A DNA stretch of 64,000 nt from Utricularia gibba (Eukaryota; Streptophyta; Magnoliopsida; Lamiales; Lentibulariaceae), in contig NEEC01000011.1 in the NCBI GenBank assembly GCA_002189035.1, positions 620,001-684,000 of the forward strand. The letters run 5' to 3'. How positions within the stretch are numbered: the first letter of the stretch is position 1; each line of letters opens with the position of its first letter. Position numbers and translations under genes: made by a program. This document shows, piece after piece, positions 21,991 to 33,472 of the stretch. A model generated the notes under the pieces. The model ran no database searches. It had not been told where the DNA came from and saw only the letters and a list, made by a program, of their open reading frames with translations.

Positions 21991-22269
21991 GTTGCCATAA
22001 CCCACGCCCGTATGCCACCCTCCACATGTGTAACCCACACATGTATGCCATCCTCCATGCCCTGTGTCACCCTCTATTAGGCACGGGTCCTATATGGTAT
22101 TTTCTATGCCTTTCTACATACTTGTATTTATTTTTTTATTAGATGTAATAAGAATGATAATAATAAGTATTCAAATAAATTAATTTTCACAAAACACAGA
22201 AATCATAAGCATATTATGATTGTTTGTATAATTTTTGTTTAAAAATTTAAAAAGCAAATATAATGCATA

Positions 22270-23467
22270 AATAGTGTCAAAGACAAATAACAAAGTCTAC
22301 AAGCTCATGCCAACAAACAAGTTCAATGTCTACATTTTTTTTGCAAGGTTTGCTTACTCGGCCGCTCCTAGATCGATGAGGAATCTCCATCACTTCTGCA
22401 AATTCATGAACATCATCTTCAACAAACCAATCTCGTACCATCTATAGAAACATAATAGTACTTAGTACCGACTAATAAATAACCAACAAATTTTGAAAAT
22501 TAATTACAAACAAGGGGTGTGTTTCGATAGTGTAAAGGTTGAGAGCTTGTTGGAGGACGAGATACACATAGTATAATACATAAATCCCGTACTCAATTGC
22601 ACCCTTTTGTTTAGAGACCTATATGTTGATCAATGTTAAAATAAGGAAAAAAATAATATCAACAAAGTCATACTAACCTCCGGCCGAAAAATAGGCAACT
22701 CAAGCTATTTCACACAATCATTATCCCAACCATTCACTTTAAAAATAGTGTTCACTAATCTATAGATCATGCATAACAAAAAGATTAACAAAGATTAATA
22801 ATAAAACACAATATAACACAAGGTATTAAAACACACTACTTACTTTTGAAAGTTACTTGTTATATGAGTTGACATGCTATGCATCGAATCAAAAACAAGG
22901 ATACACCGTTGGTATTTCTCTCCAAGATTGCACAATATGGCAAGAGTGTAGTGACGACTACAAGACATAGAGACAATTCAAAGTTGACACATATTCTAAT
23001 GGTATATGAGGAATATATACGTATAGAAAAGATTAATTCATGTTAATTGGCAAGAAGATATAATGAGTGTTGCATGGATTGTGCCTCACACACCAGTTTT
23101 CAATCATTTCCAAGTCAAACTTTTTCTCTACGGCATGTTGCATCCATAGGTTGTGGATGAATGCAACATTCGTTAGATGACCTGGTGGCTGCAATGCCAC
23201 GATTTTCCTATAGATAAAAAACAATGATCGTGAATAAAAATTCCAAGAAAACATAATTTATACTCTGTTGGATTCATATGTATTGCCTTACTCAATGATG
23301 TCGTCAAGTACACTCGCCATACACCCGTAGATGAGGAGCCTTACACCTTCGTTTATTTCTCGGAACCGGTTGAAACTTGGAAGCATATTCACGCAACTAT
23401 TGAAGATGACTCCTTTGTTGTTGATTTGACCATGTGGCATGTTGTACACCGCACTTGTCGGGACCAT
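22270..23467 (-). pseudogene. Ulp1-like cysteine protease (C48) of a MULE element
   Basis: Minus-strand multi-exon gene directly behind the MULE transposase; its ATG at 23467 lies 2 nt after the transposase stop. Exon 1 reads MVPTSAVYNMPHG to VLDDIIE (23467-23295), then a GTAAGG...CTATAG intron. Exon 2 (about 23212-23035) reads IVALQPPGHLTN to THYIFLPINMN, the usual stretch before the catalytic His. The next exon has RHYTLAILCN (His) and CILVFDSM (Asp). Later exons: FKVNGWDNDCVK, a stop, LELPIFRPEV, then GAIEYGIYVLYY, where the family has the catalytic Cys (xCGxYV): here it is Tyr. The last exon is MVRDWFVEDDVHEFAEVMEI. Known relatives are SUMO/ubiquitin-like proteases carried by Kaonashi-type MULEs. 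The Cys-to-Tyr change and a stop mean it is inactive. Confidence 0.8.
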
Positions 23468-23469
23468 TT

Positions 23470-26330
23470 TTATAAGTATTTCTTGACTTCCACAGGGCTT
23501 TGGTGAGAAGTCTCACCAACTTCCTCATTGCTCATCAAACTATAATAATCAGCAACATCCATGTTGGACATACATGGCTCCAGTGGTATGGATGTTTCAT
23601 CCTCCATTTGTTGAGCCCTATCCTCATTTAATTTACCCTCTTTGCAATCTCTTTTCTTGTGGCCTTGATTGCCACATGTGGAACATGATATCAGCCTACA
23701 AGTTACATTCAATTGACCATAAATCCAAAACCAATCCATACAAAAAAGAGTGTGATGGACAAAACCTTAAGGATCTGCACTTTTGTGAATTAAATGGACG
23801 ACCGGGTTTCCTACGCTTCCACTTAGGTGGAAGCAGTGGTAAGTCGGCCATACAAGTCCATTCTTCAGCTCCCAGAAGCTTGAACATGTCACCGTCATAT
23901 ATTTTTTGATAGGCCATACGAGTATATCTAAAGTCTATGTATTCAACCAATGTATAACCCTCCAAAACACTAGTAACGGCCGCATGTTTCAAGGTATACC
24001 TAAACAAACAATAGATAAAAATTCAAAACACATAATAGAATAATAAATATTCATACTAAAAAATACAACAAACATAATATAAATTCTTCTAATAAAATTA
24101 ACAATAGAATACACAATATTCATACTAAAAAATACTATACATATAACATCAATTCTTATAATAAACCTAAAAAAATATTCATACTAAAAATACTACACAT
24201 ATAACAACACTTCTTATCATAAACCTAACAATAGAATATGAATGTTCATAATAAAAAATACTACACATATAACATCAATTCTTATAATAAAAGAAGAGAA
24301 ATAAAATAAAATACATACTTATAATTTCCCATGCTCTACAATCACAGAAATGTTTGGTCAACTGTACGGTGTATTTTTTTGTTCTCTCCGACCATCGGTA
24401 ATTACCTCGATCACCAATGTCCATATGCCCCTTTCTTCCATCTTCCAATGCTTGGCTTAGAATATTCTCAATTCTTGGACATAAATCTTCATATCATCTT
24501 GATGCATCTCGACGATGCTTAACAAACCAATCACAAACCTTGTCGTTAATCCGTTCCAAAAGCTCAATTAGGTCCAGCCTCCTAGCATCCTTAAGAGCTG
24601 AATTAAGGGACTCATGAGTTGTTGATCGTCAAAATGGCACACTTGTTGCTTCGATCAAAAAATGCTTGACACCATTGGGATGGTGGGATGCCGTCCATAT
24701 ACTTGTATGCTTTGGGATTGCATTCCTTAAGCACATCCATAGCACGCCTTATCTGACCAGGCGTTGTTGCTCGAGTGGCAGCCCACACATGGCCCTTCAA
24801 AACGGCCGTTAACTTCGCTGAAATACTTCTAGCAGGATTCTTGAGCAAATGCAAGACACAATGGCAGATCTACAAAATACAATAGTGAAGTGTAAAATAA
24901 ACATCATTAGTTTACAATTTTTAACATATATGGCTCAATGCATTACCTTGTCATTCGGAAGTATGTCTCTCAATACGGATAATATTGCAGGAGCTCTATT
25001 TGAAACTATGCTAAACGATTCTTGCATCTCCTCCGAAATACCATAGTCTTCGGCAAGCAATTTCATGAACCAAGTCCAAGCCAGTGAAGTTTCACCGCCA
25101 ATAACACCCCATTGACCTCCGAAAACTCCATTATTCAGATCCGAGGCTGTCACCACTAGCACTTTCCCATTCAATTTACTCAATGTATGCGTGCCATCAA
25201 CTCCAATCACATTATGGCCACATATACGGAATCCATCTTTACAAGCCTATAATTCACATATAAATCAAGGAAATACTATAAAAAGAATCAAATATTATCA
25301 CATAATCCATCAACTCGTCATACGTAAATGCTAACTTATCATTACATAATTAATAAAATACACCTCTAACATACAATCTTCAACAATAAACCAACCAAAA
25401 ATTTGTAAGAAAAAATACTACAAAATTAAAAAAAAATCCACAAATATATATATAAAAAAATGCTTCAAAAATGCATACCTTAGGACAAAAACAAACTCCT
25501 TCACATATTTTACTTTTCTCTTTACCACCATCTACCTCAAATATTGTCACGGCAACATCTTCATTCGATACCCGATATTGTTCACAATAACTTCGTAGGT
25601 GCTCGAAATCATTCTTCATACTTCCCATCGCCATCTTCTTTGCATTTTCTTTTGCTCTCCTCACCTTGTGAGTAGACATCTCCACATGCTAATCACGTTT
25701 TATATCCTTAAGTAGATCCGCAATTTTCTTTGTACATCTTCCCAAGCCAATGTGCATTCACTGATTTGTTGTTCACATGTGGCCGACAATGGTCTCTATG
25801 CTGAGTAGCTTCATCAACACTCCAAATCATCATGGGTGTTACCTTCACATACACCTTCCACGGGCATGCTACTCCTTCACTACCTCTACAATTAGCAATC
25901 AAACGATGCTTATCATTCTTCTCAAACCATAATTGGATTCCTTTCCGCACACAATATTCTTCAAGTGCATCTTTGGCCTCGGCTTTTGATTCAAAGATTA
26001 TCCCTTCCCTATAAATAAAACATAATTTAAATACTAAAAATAATAATAATACAATATAATCATAACAAATTATACTTACACAAGTTCTTGTATTCGAACA
26101 CTACCACTTTCTGTTCTAACAATGTCTAAAGGCCCTTCACTTGTTTCATTGCGAGGAGCTTCCGATTGTACTCTTTCAGATACGGGAACTTGCAAAGATA
26201 GTCCATAATCATCATTCTCGATGGGGAATTGGTCATCAAGAATTTCATAGACTTCGTCCTCACTCCCGTAGTCTAATTCAATTCGCTTTCATACTTCGTG
26301 TGAGTATCCATATCTACAAATAAATCAACT
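23470..26330 (-). pseudogene. MuDR-like (MULE) transposase with C-terminal zinc knuckle
   Basis: Minus-strand transposase in several exons. In order: acidic N-terminus (26320-26080); MuDR zinc domain with CPWKVYVKV and a HRDHCRPH ligand pair (25950-25708); linker (25685-25490); DDE core with MIGVDGTHTLSKLNGKVL (first Asp, 25210) and QWGVIGGETSLAWTWFM; FSIVSNRAPAI where the family has SDR, so the second catalytic Asp is Asn; the region LTAVLKGHVWAATRATT to AFFDRSNKCAILTINNS (24854-24612); SWIM finger CDCRAWEI (near 24345) whose Cys/His half reads TLKHAA after an intron (24007); basic end LPPKWKRRKPGRP; then a zinc knuckle CSTCGNQGHKKRDC (23685-23640). At least one in-frame stop lies near 24500. 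No terminal inverted repeats were found. Confidence 0.88.
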
Positions 26331-27149
26331 AAGAAATCAAAAATATGATTTACGAGGACAACCGACACCCATTATTTTGATGGAACTAACAGCAAACATA
26401 GCAGAAGTCATATGGAAAATCTTTTAAAAACATGCATACAAAGAACATAAGACTCCCTTAGTGATATCATAATACAAAGAGCACCTAATCCTGGAGAAGA
26501 AATAACACTAATCTATAAAAATTACAAGTAAAAAGCACAAATTTTAATAATCTCATAATGTGCAAAATATTATAGAAGAACATGTTACATTTTTTTTTTA
26601 TCTAAAATCAATGCAAAACTCAATCCATAATAATATTTGCACCAGGCTGATTGTGATTATAAAAAAAAAAACATCTTTTTCCAGTTCATTATGACTCATC
26701 AAGAAGTCAAAAACACCATTTCATTGCATTTGACCCCATAAAAAATATCATCCCAATTCTAGAGATCCATACATGCGATGGGGATAGGAAACCTGAATGC
26801 AAATTTTCAATAACTGTGATATGAAAATCGAAAATTAAAAGCACAACATAAACCTAAATGCAAACTTCCAAGAACCGCAATAAAATTGAACTAAGATGAT
26901 CATTTAATGGATATTAGCAATCCTTATTAAATAGTGTCATGTAAAATCAACAGATTAACAAAGGAGAGACAACATAAACTATGAAATGAAATAATAGCGA
27001 CACCCATAAGATAGACTCTCTAAAAAATGAATCTGTTTGTTGTCTTTCCCAATTATCCCTCTTCACTACCAGCTATATTCTTTAATGCTCTTCCTTCTGC
27101 CCCGGTACCATTACAGACTCTCCTCGGTCCCTCCTCCACTACCAGCTTA
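26331..27149. other. No gene seen
   Basis: AT-rich DNA upstream of the MULE transposase, without a convincing frame. It may contain the 5' non-coding part of the MULE, but no terminal inverted repeat matching the other side (20.9-22.3 kb) could be seen. The next repeat starts at about 27150. Confidence 0.5.
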
Positions 27150-27820
27150 ATGTCATTGTAAAAATAGAAATCTTCGTATCAAATAAATTTATAAGCCTTA
27201 ATATACACAAAATACAAATTTAGAAAACTTGTATAGTATGTTTCGGGGTCAATCACGAGGAGCTTGTGCTTGCTAAGTGTTTCAGTAGATGCATAATTTG
27301 GAAAAATTGTTAATCTTATTCTCAGCTCAAACTAACAGTAGTAAATAAGTTTAGTAAACACAATCAAGTCTCAAAGTTGAAGATAACAAATACTGGTTCT
27401 AACTCAGAGTAATACTAAGATGTCTTAAGGGTGTACAGGTGATGTGGTGCTAAGATGTCTAACTTAATCTACCATGTTCCTATACTCACAACTCGATATA
27501 ACTTAGTCTACCCGAGTAATTTATCATATTTTCGGCTAAGTTAGTCCCAAATATCATCACCAACCCTGCAATTAGGTCTACTTGCATGCAATGTATATAG
27601 AATTAGGTATACTCAATTCTACTAGTTATACCCTAAACTAATGTTTACTGCTCCTGCCTTGATTTGTTGGTCTATCTCTAAATCAAGCATCTTAGTTGCG
27701 AAGTTACTTGTTCCCCTCCTTAGATCTACCCATGGAATGATAGAAACAAGAACTAAGAAACAATCATAAATTTCATTATCAACCCTAAATCCACACCATC
27801 ATGCTCACAAGGTTTCAAAA
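27150..27820 (-). mobile_element. Truncated Athila-like LTR
   Basis: Minus orientation. Matches the reverse complement of the LTR at 49074-50423 and the solo LTR at 10318-11728: GTCATTGTAAAAATAG, ATTTATAAGCC, CACAAAATACAAATT, GATCTACCCATGG. The terminal TGATAAAC end is missing at 27150. Similarity fades after about 27820, so the 5' part of the LTR is diverged or lost. Given its position behind the minus-strand Athila pol remnant it is probably the 3' LTR of that element. Confidence 0.65.
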
Positions 27821-28589
27821 GGCTTCAAACAAAGCTCATGCATCCTAATCATCACAAGGCTATCATATTCCATCATTGAATTATTTGAAATAGGATCTAC
27901 AGTATCAAATAAAATGCAACATATGAAAACAGACAAATAACTCCTAGCATAGACTAACAGATACAACCTTTCCAAAAGACAAACATGATACTGATACAAA
28001 CCTAACCAAATTAAATGAAGCAGCAAGTTACTAGTGTAGGGAGGAGTCATTCACTCCATGTTTCAGTCTCTTCTTTTTTGAATCAAATCGCCACTTTATC
28101 GCATATCATTTCAAGGTTCTTTACGGAGCACAAGGGAAGTTGGAGCATAATTGTTTTCCGTTGCTATTGCTGCACCTTTTACAAATTCATACAATTGACC
28201 AAGAACTAATCTATTTCCTTTGCTTCTTTAGTGCATAAATTTCTGAGAAATTAAACATTAAAGCTTTATCCTCATGTCAGCATAAAAAAATCTAAATCAT
28301 AGACTTCATCAACATATGTCCAAGAATTGTAGTAACCTAACAGCAACCATGTTGTGCTAATGTAAACATGAAAGTCATAAACATCAATTAGCACAATTTA
28401 TCAGAAAAATAAAACAAGATTTCTAGCATGCTTGAACCCAATTCCAATCAAAACAAAATGGAACAAAAGTACATGAAACCTAATCAAATAAAATTAATCT
28501 AAATACTGAAAATAAAATGATGAAATAAAACTTAGCTATGGGTCACCTCCCATAAGTGTCCTTGTTTTTAGTCTTGAACTCGACTATTT
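27821..28589. other. Spacer between truncated LTR and Athila pol remnant
   Basis: No gene. Near 28540-28590 it carries GGGTCACCTCCCATAAG and TCTTGAACTCGACT, a kind of sequence common in the non-coding 3' part of Athila-like elements. The remainder could not be assigned. Confidence 0.45.
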
Positions 28590-29817
28590 TTGAGGCTACG
28601 TTTTTTCTACATCTTCAAATGTAGTATCATTAGTAAAATTATGAGCCTCATCTTCAAAAGTTTCATAAGAATTGTTCAACACTTTAAAGACTCCATCCTT
28701 GCATCTCCTCCACCAATATGGATCATCCCAGAGGCTAGATTTTTCATCATTCAAAAGCATGCTCCTTTCATGGCATTCATTTCCAATTGGCATAATTCCT
28801 GCAATAATAAAATTGACAATATCAGTAGAGCCTGGTTCCCAGTTTGGAATCTTACCTGAGAATAGCTATTCACTGAAAAACGCTTCTGAAATTATGCCAG
28901 CATTTTCAATCCTGTCAATTTTTCTAGAATGATTGACAAAAACATTCGTCCCTTCAAAATTATCCAAAATTTCTTTTGGATTCTGGATGAATTCCTCGAA
29001 CAAGGTTGTTTCTTGATCTGAGGTGAGACCATCAGAAATAATTATAGAATTTTCCTACTTATCATTCATCAAAATTTCTTGCATGTGAGCATCCAATGGC
29101 TTTTGATTCGAGATTTTGTCTTCTTAATCACCTCCAGGAGCACTCAATTACTCTAGCTTTGTCTCAATATTTGCATTCTCAAGAAATAATTCTTGATATT
29201 CTTTTTCCTCTTTATCAATTTCTTCCTTTAAGTATTCTTTAACAAATTTTTCAGTTGGCTTCATAGAAGAAGCTCCTTCAAAATCACTTGGAGAGTTTAT
29301 GATATCCTTCATATGAAGTGTGATCTTTTCTTCAAAAAGAGACATGTCAATTGTTCCCTTCTTCACATTAATAATTGCATTTGAGGTGCTCAAAAATGGT
29401 CTTCCCAAAATTATTGTAATGTCCTTTGATCCTCTAGTAGGCATATTAATTACATAAAAATCAACTAGAAATATCAGATCCTCAATTCGAATTAGGACAT
29501 CTTCTACCAAGCCTTTGGGAGAAATGACACTTCGATCCGCCAATTCAATTTGTACTCCGGATGCTTGCAAGGGTCCCAATCTAAGAGTTTCATAAACTGA
29601 ATATGACATCACATTAACAGAAACCCCTAAATCAGCCATGACTCTCCTGATATTCAAATCCCCAATCTTGCAAGGAATGAAAAATGTAATGTAACAAATT
29701 CGTGGAGAGGTTACCATTTTTTGATTTCTTTTTTTTTCTTATGAAATTATCTCCATGAAAAAGATTGCAATCCTTTTCACAATACATGAAATACAAAACT
29801 CTAATAATATTCTCCAA
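28590..29817 (-). pseudogene. Athila-like gypsy pol remnant (protease, then RNase H/integrase edge)
   Basis: Minus strand. The frame 29717-29148 is the aspartic protease region: FFIPCKIGDLNIRRVMADLG (active-site ADLG), SVNVMSYSVYETLRLGPLQ, SVISPKGLVEDVLI, RGSKDITIILGRPFLSTSNA. It aligns closely with the protease at 52044-53123. After a stop, IIISDGLTSDQETTLFEEF (about 29050-29000) matches the start of the RT part. The reading then jumps to SLWDDPYWWRRCKDGVF (28793-28700), the sequence in front of the integrase zinc finger. RT, RNase H and integrase are therefore deleted, apart from their edges. A truncated LTR lies downstream at 27150-27820. Confidence 0.85.
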
Positions 29818-31274
29818 TAGAAAAAAGATGATTCAATGAGCCTAGATGAACGTACTCGTGAAGGAAATAATCTTTATCTTTCTCTTTGAATAAGATCTCA
29901 ATTTTGGCCCAGTGTGTCAAAGAGCTTTAGTAGGCATTCAAAGAAGAAATAAGTAAACTTCAATCTTGAAGCAATCACGACCAAACCGAGAAAAGATCTT
30001 TATGTTGACAAAAGTCTTTATAAAGCTTTCCCATCCGTGTCGCAACAGATTCGGTAAGCTACATGTACTATCCTAAATAAGTCATAGGACCCTCAGCGTT
30101 GTGCGAAAGTATTTTCAAACTCATCAATTTTTGAAAAGGAGAAAAAAAATATTTATTTATTTATTTCTCAAGCCCTGCTGTTCTAAAGCACAAGTAAGAG
30201 TCAGAAATGGGGGAAAATCCTATAGAAATCCTAAAGCATCTCACCTTAGAAACTAGCTTCCCTAGAGACCTTCTATAATTTCACACGTGAGGGGTGATTT
30301 TTGTTTTTCAGTAAAAAACTAAGGACGCTTGAGCCTAAGATGAATTGAACGACTCGGTTCAATCTCTTACTTGTTTCAATTGAAAGCATAGGTTTGGAGT
30401 AAAGCAATTCCATTATAGGAAAAAGATTATCATAAGATTCTTTACCATGACAAATCCACTTCTTTGAGTGGATGTCTCTTTAACAGCAGAGGGGTACAGC
30501 GGATACGCGAGAAGATCAAATTGACCCAACGAGCGGATTGGAAATGAAGAAGACAGAAAAAAATTGTACAAAGACAAAATATTTCAGAATGCGGGAGCTC
30601 CCATTTGAGTTATCTTAGTCATGGGTGGATTCCTACACATGCGGAGTCCACACAAGATTAAAAAAAAAAAGAGAGAGAGATTGGGATGCCGTTGGTGGCA
30701 AAATGTTGGTTGCACAGGATTAGTGGTTCACCTCTATAAATCCTAGGAGAACACTCTACCAAAAATGCATATGCAGTATTCAATCTTTTTATTGAGTGAG
30801 TTTGTTAGGAATTCGGTTTTCGAGAATAGAATAAAGAAAAAAGAAATATAGTATTGTTTTTTATTCGTCTCTTTTACAACTTTTGAGGAAATGATAGAAA
30901 CGGAGGGTAAAAATCAATAGTTTACTAATTTAATATCTTTATATTTATTATAGTAAATAGTGAATTTTTTTCAGTTGGATGTATACGTAGGCCTTATTTT
31001 AAGGTGAATTATGTAAAATTTTGATGTATATTTTCTTGATTTTACAATCAAATTTATTGTTTAAGATCGATTGTGTACAAAAGCCCCAATCCATGGTATT
31101 CCAGTTTCTTGGAAAGTTTGACCGATTGTGAATTCTTGATTTCAAAAATTGGATAGGTCCAATCTATAGTCATTTGCAGATCATCTTCATCCCCAGCAAC
31201 ATTTGCTACACCTAGTCAATCTCCATTCATGTATTCTGCCAATTAGAAGAGGCAACCATTTAAGATGCCGTCTT
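29818..31274. other. Unassigned stretch, possibly part organelle-derived
   Basis: No gene recognised. Some blocks have the composition of organelle DNA and the psaB end follows directly, but I could not match any block of this stretch to a named organelle gene. A GA-rich tract (poly-A then GAGAGAGAGA) lies at 30660-30680. Confidence 0.4.
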
Positions 31275-31358
31275 TTTGGATTAGCACATTTTTCAGTAGG
31301 TTATATATTAACTTGTGCTGCTTTCTTGCTTGCCTCTACATCAGGAAAATTCGGCTAG
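31275..31358 (+). pseudogene. psaB: psaB plastid-derived fragment (C-terminus)
   Basis: Encodes the end of the photosystem I P700 apoprotein A2: [20 protein letters not shown], then STSGKFG and a TAG stop. These are the last 27 or so residues of PsaB. Upstream sequence does not continue the gene, so only the 3' end is present. The frame is still open, indicating a fairly recent transfer or conserved piece, but it is a fragment and cannot function. Confidence 0.88.
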
Positions 31359-31409
31359 GGTTGACGATGGTCAAGGTTTTGCCATAGATAAACAGATGAG
31401 TCAAAAAGT

Positions 31410-31453
31410 GCGGATATAGTCGAATGGTATAATTTATCTTTGCCAAGGAGAAG
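31410..31453 (+). pseudogene. trnG-GCC: trnG-GCC plastid-derived fragment
   Basis: The first 44 bases match the 5' part of plastid glycine tRNA: acceptor GCGGATA, D-arm, and anticodon stem-loop with TTTGCCAAG (anticodon GCC). The T-arm and 3' acceptor are absent, so no cloverleaf can form. It stands 50 bp after the psaB end in the same orientation, whereas in plastids psaB and trnG-GCC are on opposite strands with rps14 and trnfM between, so the insert is rearranged. Confidence 0.75.
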
Positions 31454-32183
31454 AAAAGATTTTTCATAAAGTCATTATGGAAGAGAATACTTGTAGTTAT
31501 TGACTAAAAAAAGACAAATATTGTATAATTGTTCTATTTTCTGCAATTTTCTCAATCCCTCGATGTAAATAACCCAATATTGGTTCATGGCCAAGGATCC
31601 ATTCAGCAATGTAAAATATCCCAATTTAGAATTTGGACTAAGAATTCATAGTTGAATGAGATGAAACATAACTAGGTGTCGCAAGAGCGCGAAAAAGTGA
31701 GCGTTTCCAATCACTTCAGGCCTTTCAACCAATTGATTCGACCCCGTAGAATCTTTGGTCGGACATATCCTGTGTGATAAGCGGAAGAGAAGTAGGTGTC
31801 GGTAGAGAACAAATCTCAGGGTTTTGGCAATTGGCTCCTGTGGAAGGGACACGTAAGAAAGAAAACTGCTGTTATTAATCAGAGAAAAAAGGACAACTAG
31901 CTGAATGTAGACAACAGCTTAAATAGACACAAAATAATCTGGTAACAGCCTTCAGACCCGAATTTCTTGCAACAGACGTAACAGCATTTCCACAAAATAT
32001 GAAAGGTGGCAACGTAGTCTTCTGTCCAGCATTTGACCTGATTGAATGATGGAAAAATGATCATTATTCATTGACATCCTGAGGTCGAATCCATTTTTTG
32101 ATCATATTAGCCCCAAGACGTTGGTCTCGAACAAGAACCAGAATACGCTCACTTGGGGATTTCTTACTTCTTTAGGTCGAAAC
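31454..32183. other. Left flank of the copia insertion, no gene seen
   Basis: Unassigned DNA, possibly partly organelle-derived in view of its neighbours. A minus-strand frame at 31646-31852 gives no family I can name. It ends at 32183 with GAAAC, the target duplication of the copia element. Confidence 0.45.
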
Positions 32184-32604
32184 TGTTGAAGGATGATGTG
32201 ATTGGCCAGAGTCATCACGGTGAGTCTCAGGAAGGGGAAAGAATGTGGCTAGGGTTCGAGGAACAAGAAGGCCGCTAAAATGAGCTAAAACCATGGACCA
32301 CCGCAACAAACAAGGCCCACCTAAGCTTTGGAAAGGCCACAGGGGGGCTCAAACCAGCCCAGCCTAACTCGCAATACATGGGATCATGAGCAACCAACCT
32401 CCACCACTTGTGCAACGGTAACATTTATAGCCGTTGGGAAAAACTCTATAAGTACTGAATCACACCTGTAACGAGTAGATTTCTTTTCAGCAAAACAGAT
32501 ACAATAATATCAGTTATAGTTCAGTGACTAGAAGAGGCTCCAAGTTAGAGAGCTACATATCTCCTCCAAAGAGGCTCCAAGTTAGAGAGCTACATATCCT
32601 TTCA
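32184..32604 (+). repeat. 5' LTR of the recent copia element
   Basis: 421 bp, TG...CA. It contains a direct repeat near its end: GAGGCTCCAAGTTAGAGAGC followed by TACATATC occurs twice, 37 bp apart. A likely TATA-like region (CTCTATAAGTACTG) lies at about 32448. Confidence 0.93.
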
Positions 32605-32621
32605 TGGTGACAGCTGTGGGA
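32605..32621 (+). promoter_or_regulatory. Candidate primer binding site of the copia element
   Basis: Directly after the 5' LTR: TGGTGACAGCTGTGGGA. It starts with TGG, as expected for pairing with a tRNA 3' CCA, but differs from the usual initiator-Met site of plant copia elements (TGGTATCAGAGC). The primer tRNA is unknown. Confidence 0.6.
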
Positions 32622-32729
32622 TAAAAGCAAGACTCTGCTCAAAGCACAACAATCCCCTCCCAGGTTCTACGACTAAACTACACTGTCTTACTACTAACCT
32701 TTCCTCTTAACAGGAAATTAGCTCTCCTC

Positions 32730-33472
32730 ATGGCACTATCAAACCCAAGCTTACTACCTCCCCCCACTTTTGATGGAAAAAACTACTCTAGATGGGCAGC
32801 CAAGATGACCAATCATCTCAAAACTCTAAAATTGTGGGAAGTCTTTCTGGACCCGCCACTCTTCGCTGACTCTGATGCTATCCTAGCTGCAAAATGGGAG
32901 GAAAAGCAACTCTTAGCTAGAAGTGTCTTGGATGCAGCGATTGATGGGGAAGCCTACGACCATATAATACACTGCAAGACCCCAAAAGCAATCTGGGACA
33001 CACTAGCCTTTGAGTTCTCCATTACAGAAGAGAAAAAGGAGAAAGAGATCATTACCTTATGGCGACTTATAGACGACCTAACACTGGCCCCTGGAAGCTC
33101 CGTGGCATCATTTGCTGAAACACTCCTACCTGCCATAAAGAGACTCAAAGCCCTAGGTGAAAATGTTGATGACAGAAGAGTTAAGCAAAAAATAGTTGGA
33201 GTACTCCCCAGATCCTATAGTGCTGCCGTCACTGCCATAGTCACTACTGGGGGCTTGAAAAAATTGACTCCTGCACAACTGATTGAGGCTCTAGAAGATG
33301 CTGAAATTCGAGACAAAAAATACCAAAACCAGGAAATCAACGATGGAGCATTCAAAGCCTCTCACATAACTCAAGCAACAGAATGGAAGGAAAGGAAAGA
33401 AAAGGCGACCACCCCCATGTCCTTATTGCAAACAGAGAAACCATGTGCCCCAAAACTGTTTCTACCACCCTG
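32730..33472 (+). CDS. Copia gag protein (capsid part)
   Basis: Frame of 247 codons starting MALSNPSLLPPPTFDGKNYS, the typical start of a copia gag (UBN2-like domain). It runs through AIWDTLAFEF and GVLPRSYSAAVTAIVTTGG to an Ala/Glu-rich end. The last 30 or so codons in this frame are not gag: the two zinc knuckles (CPYCKQRNHVPQNC and CNYCQEKGHIRRVC) are encoded in the next frame, beginning at about 33405. So gag changes frame by one base near an A-rich stretch (33385-33405), either by mutation or by ribosomal shifting. Two knuckles, rather than the more usual one, are notable for a plant copia. Confidence 0.88.
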
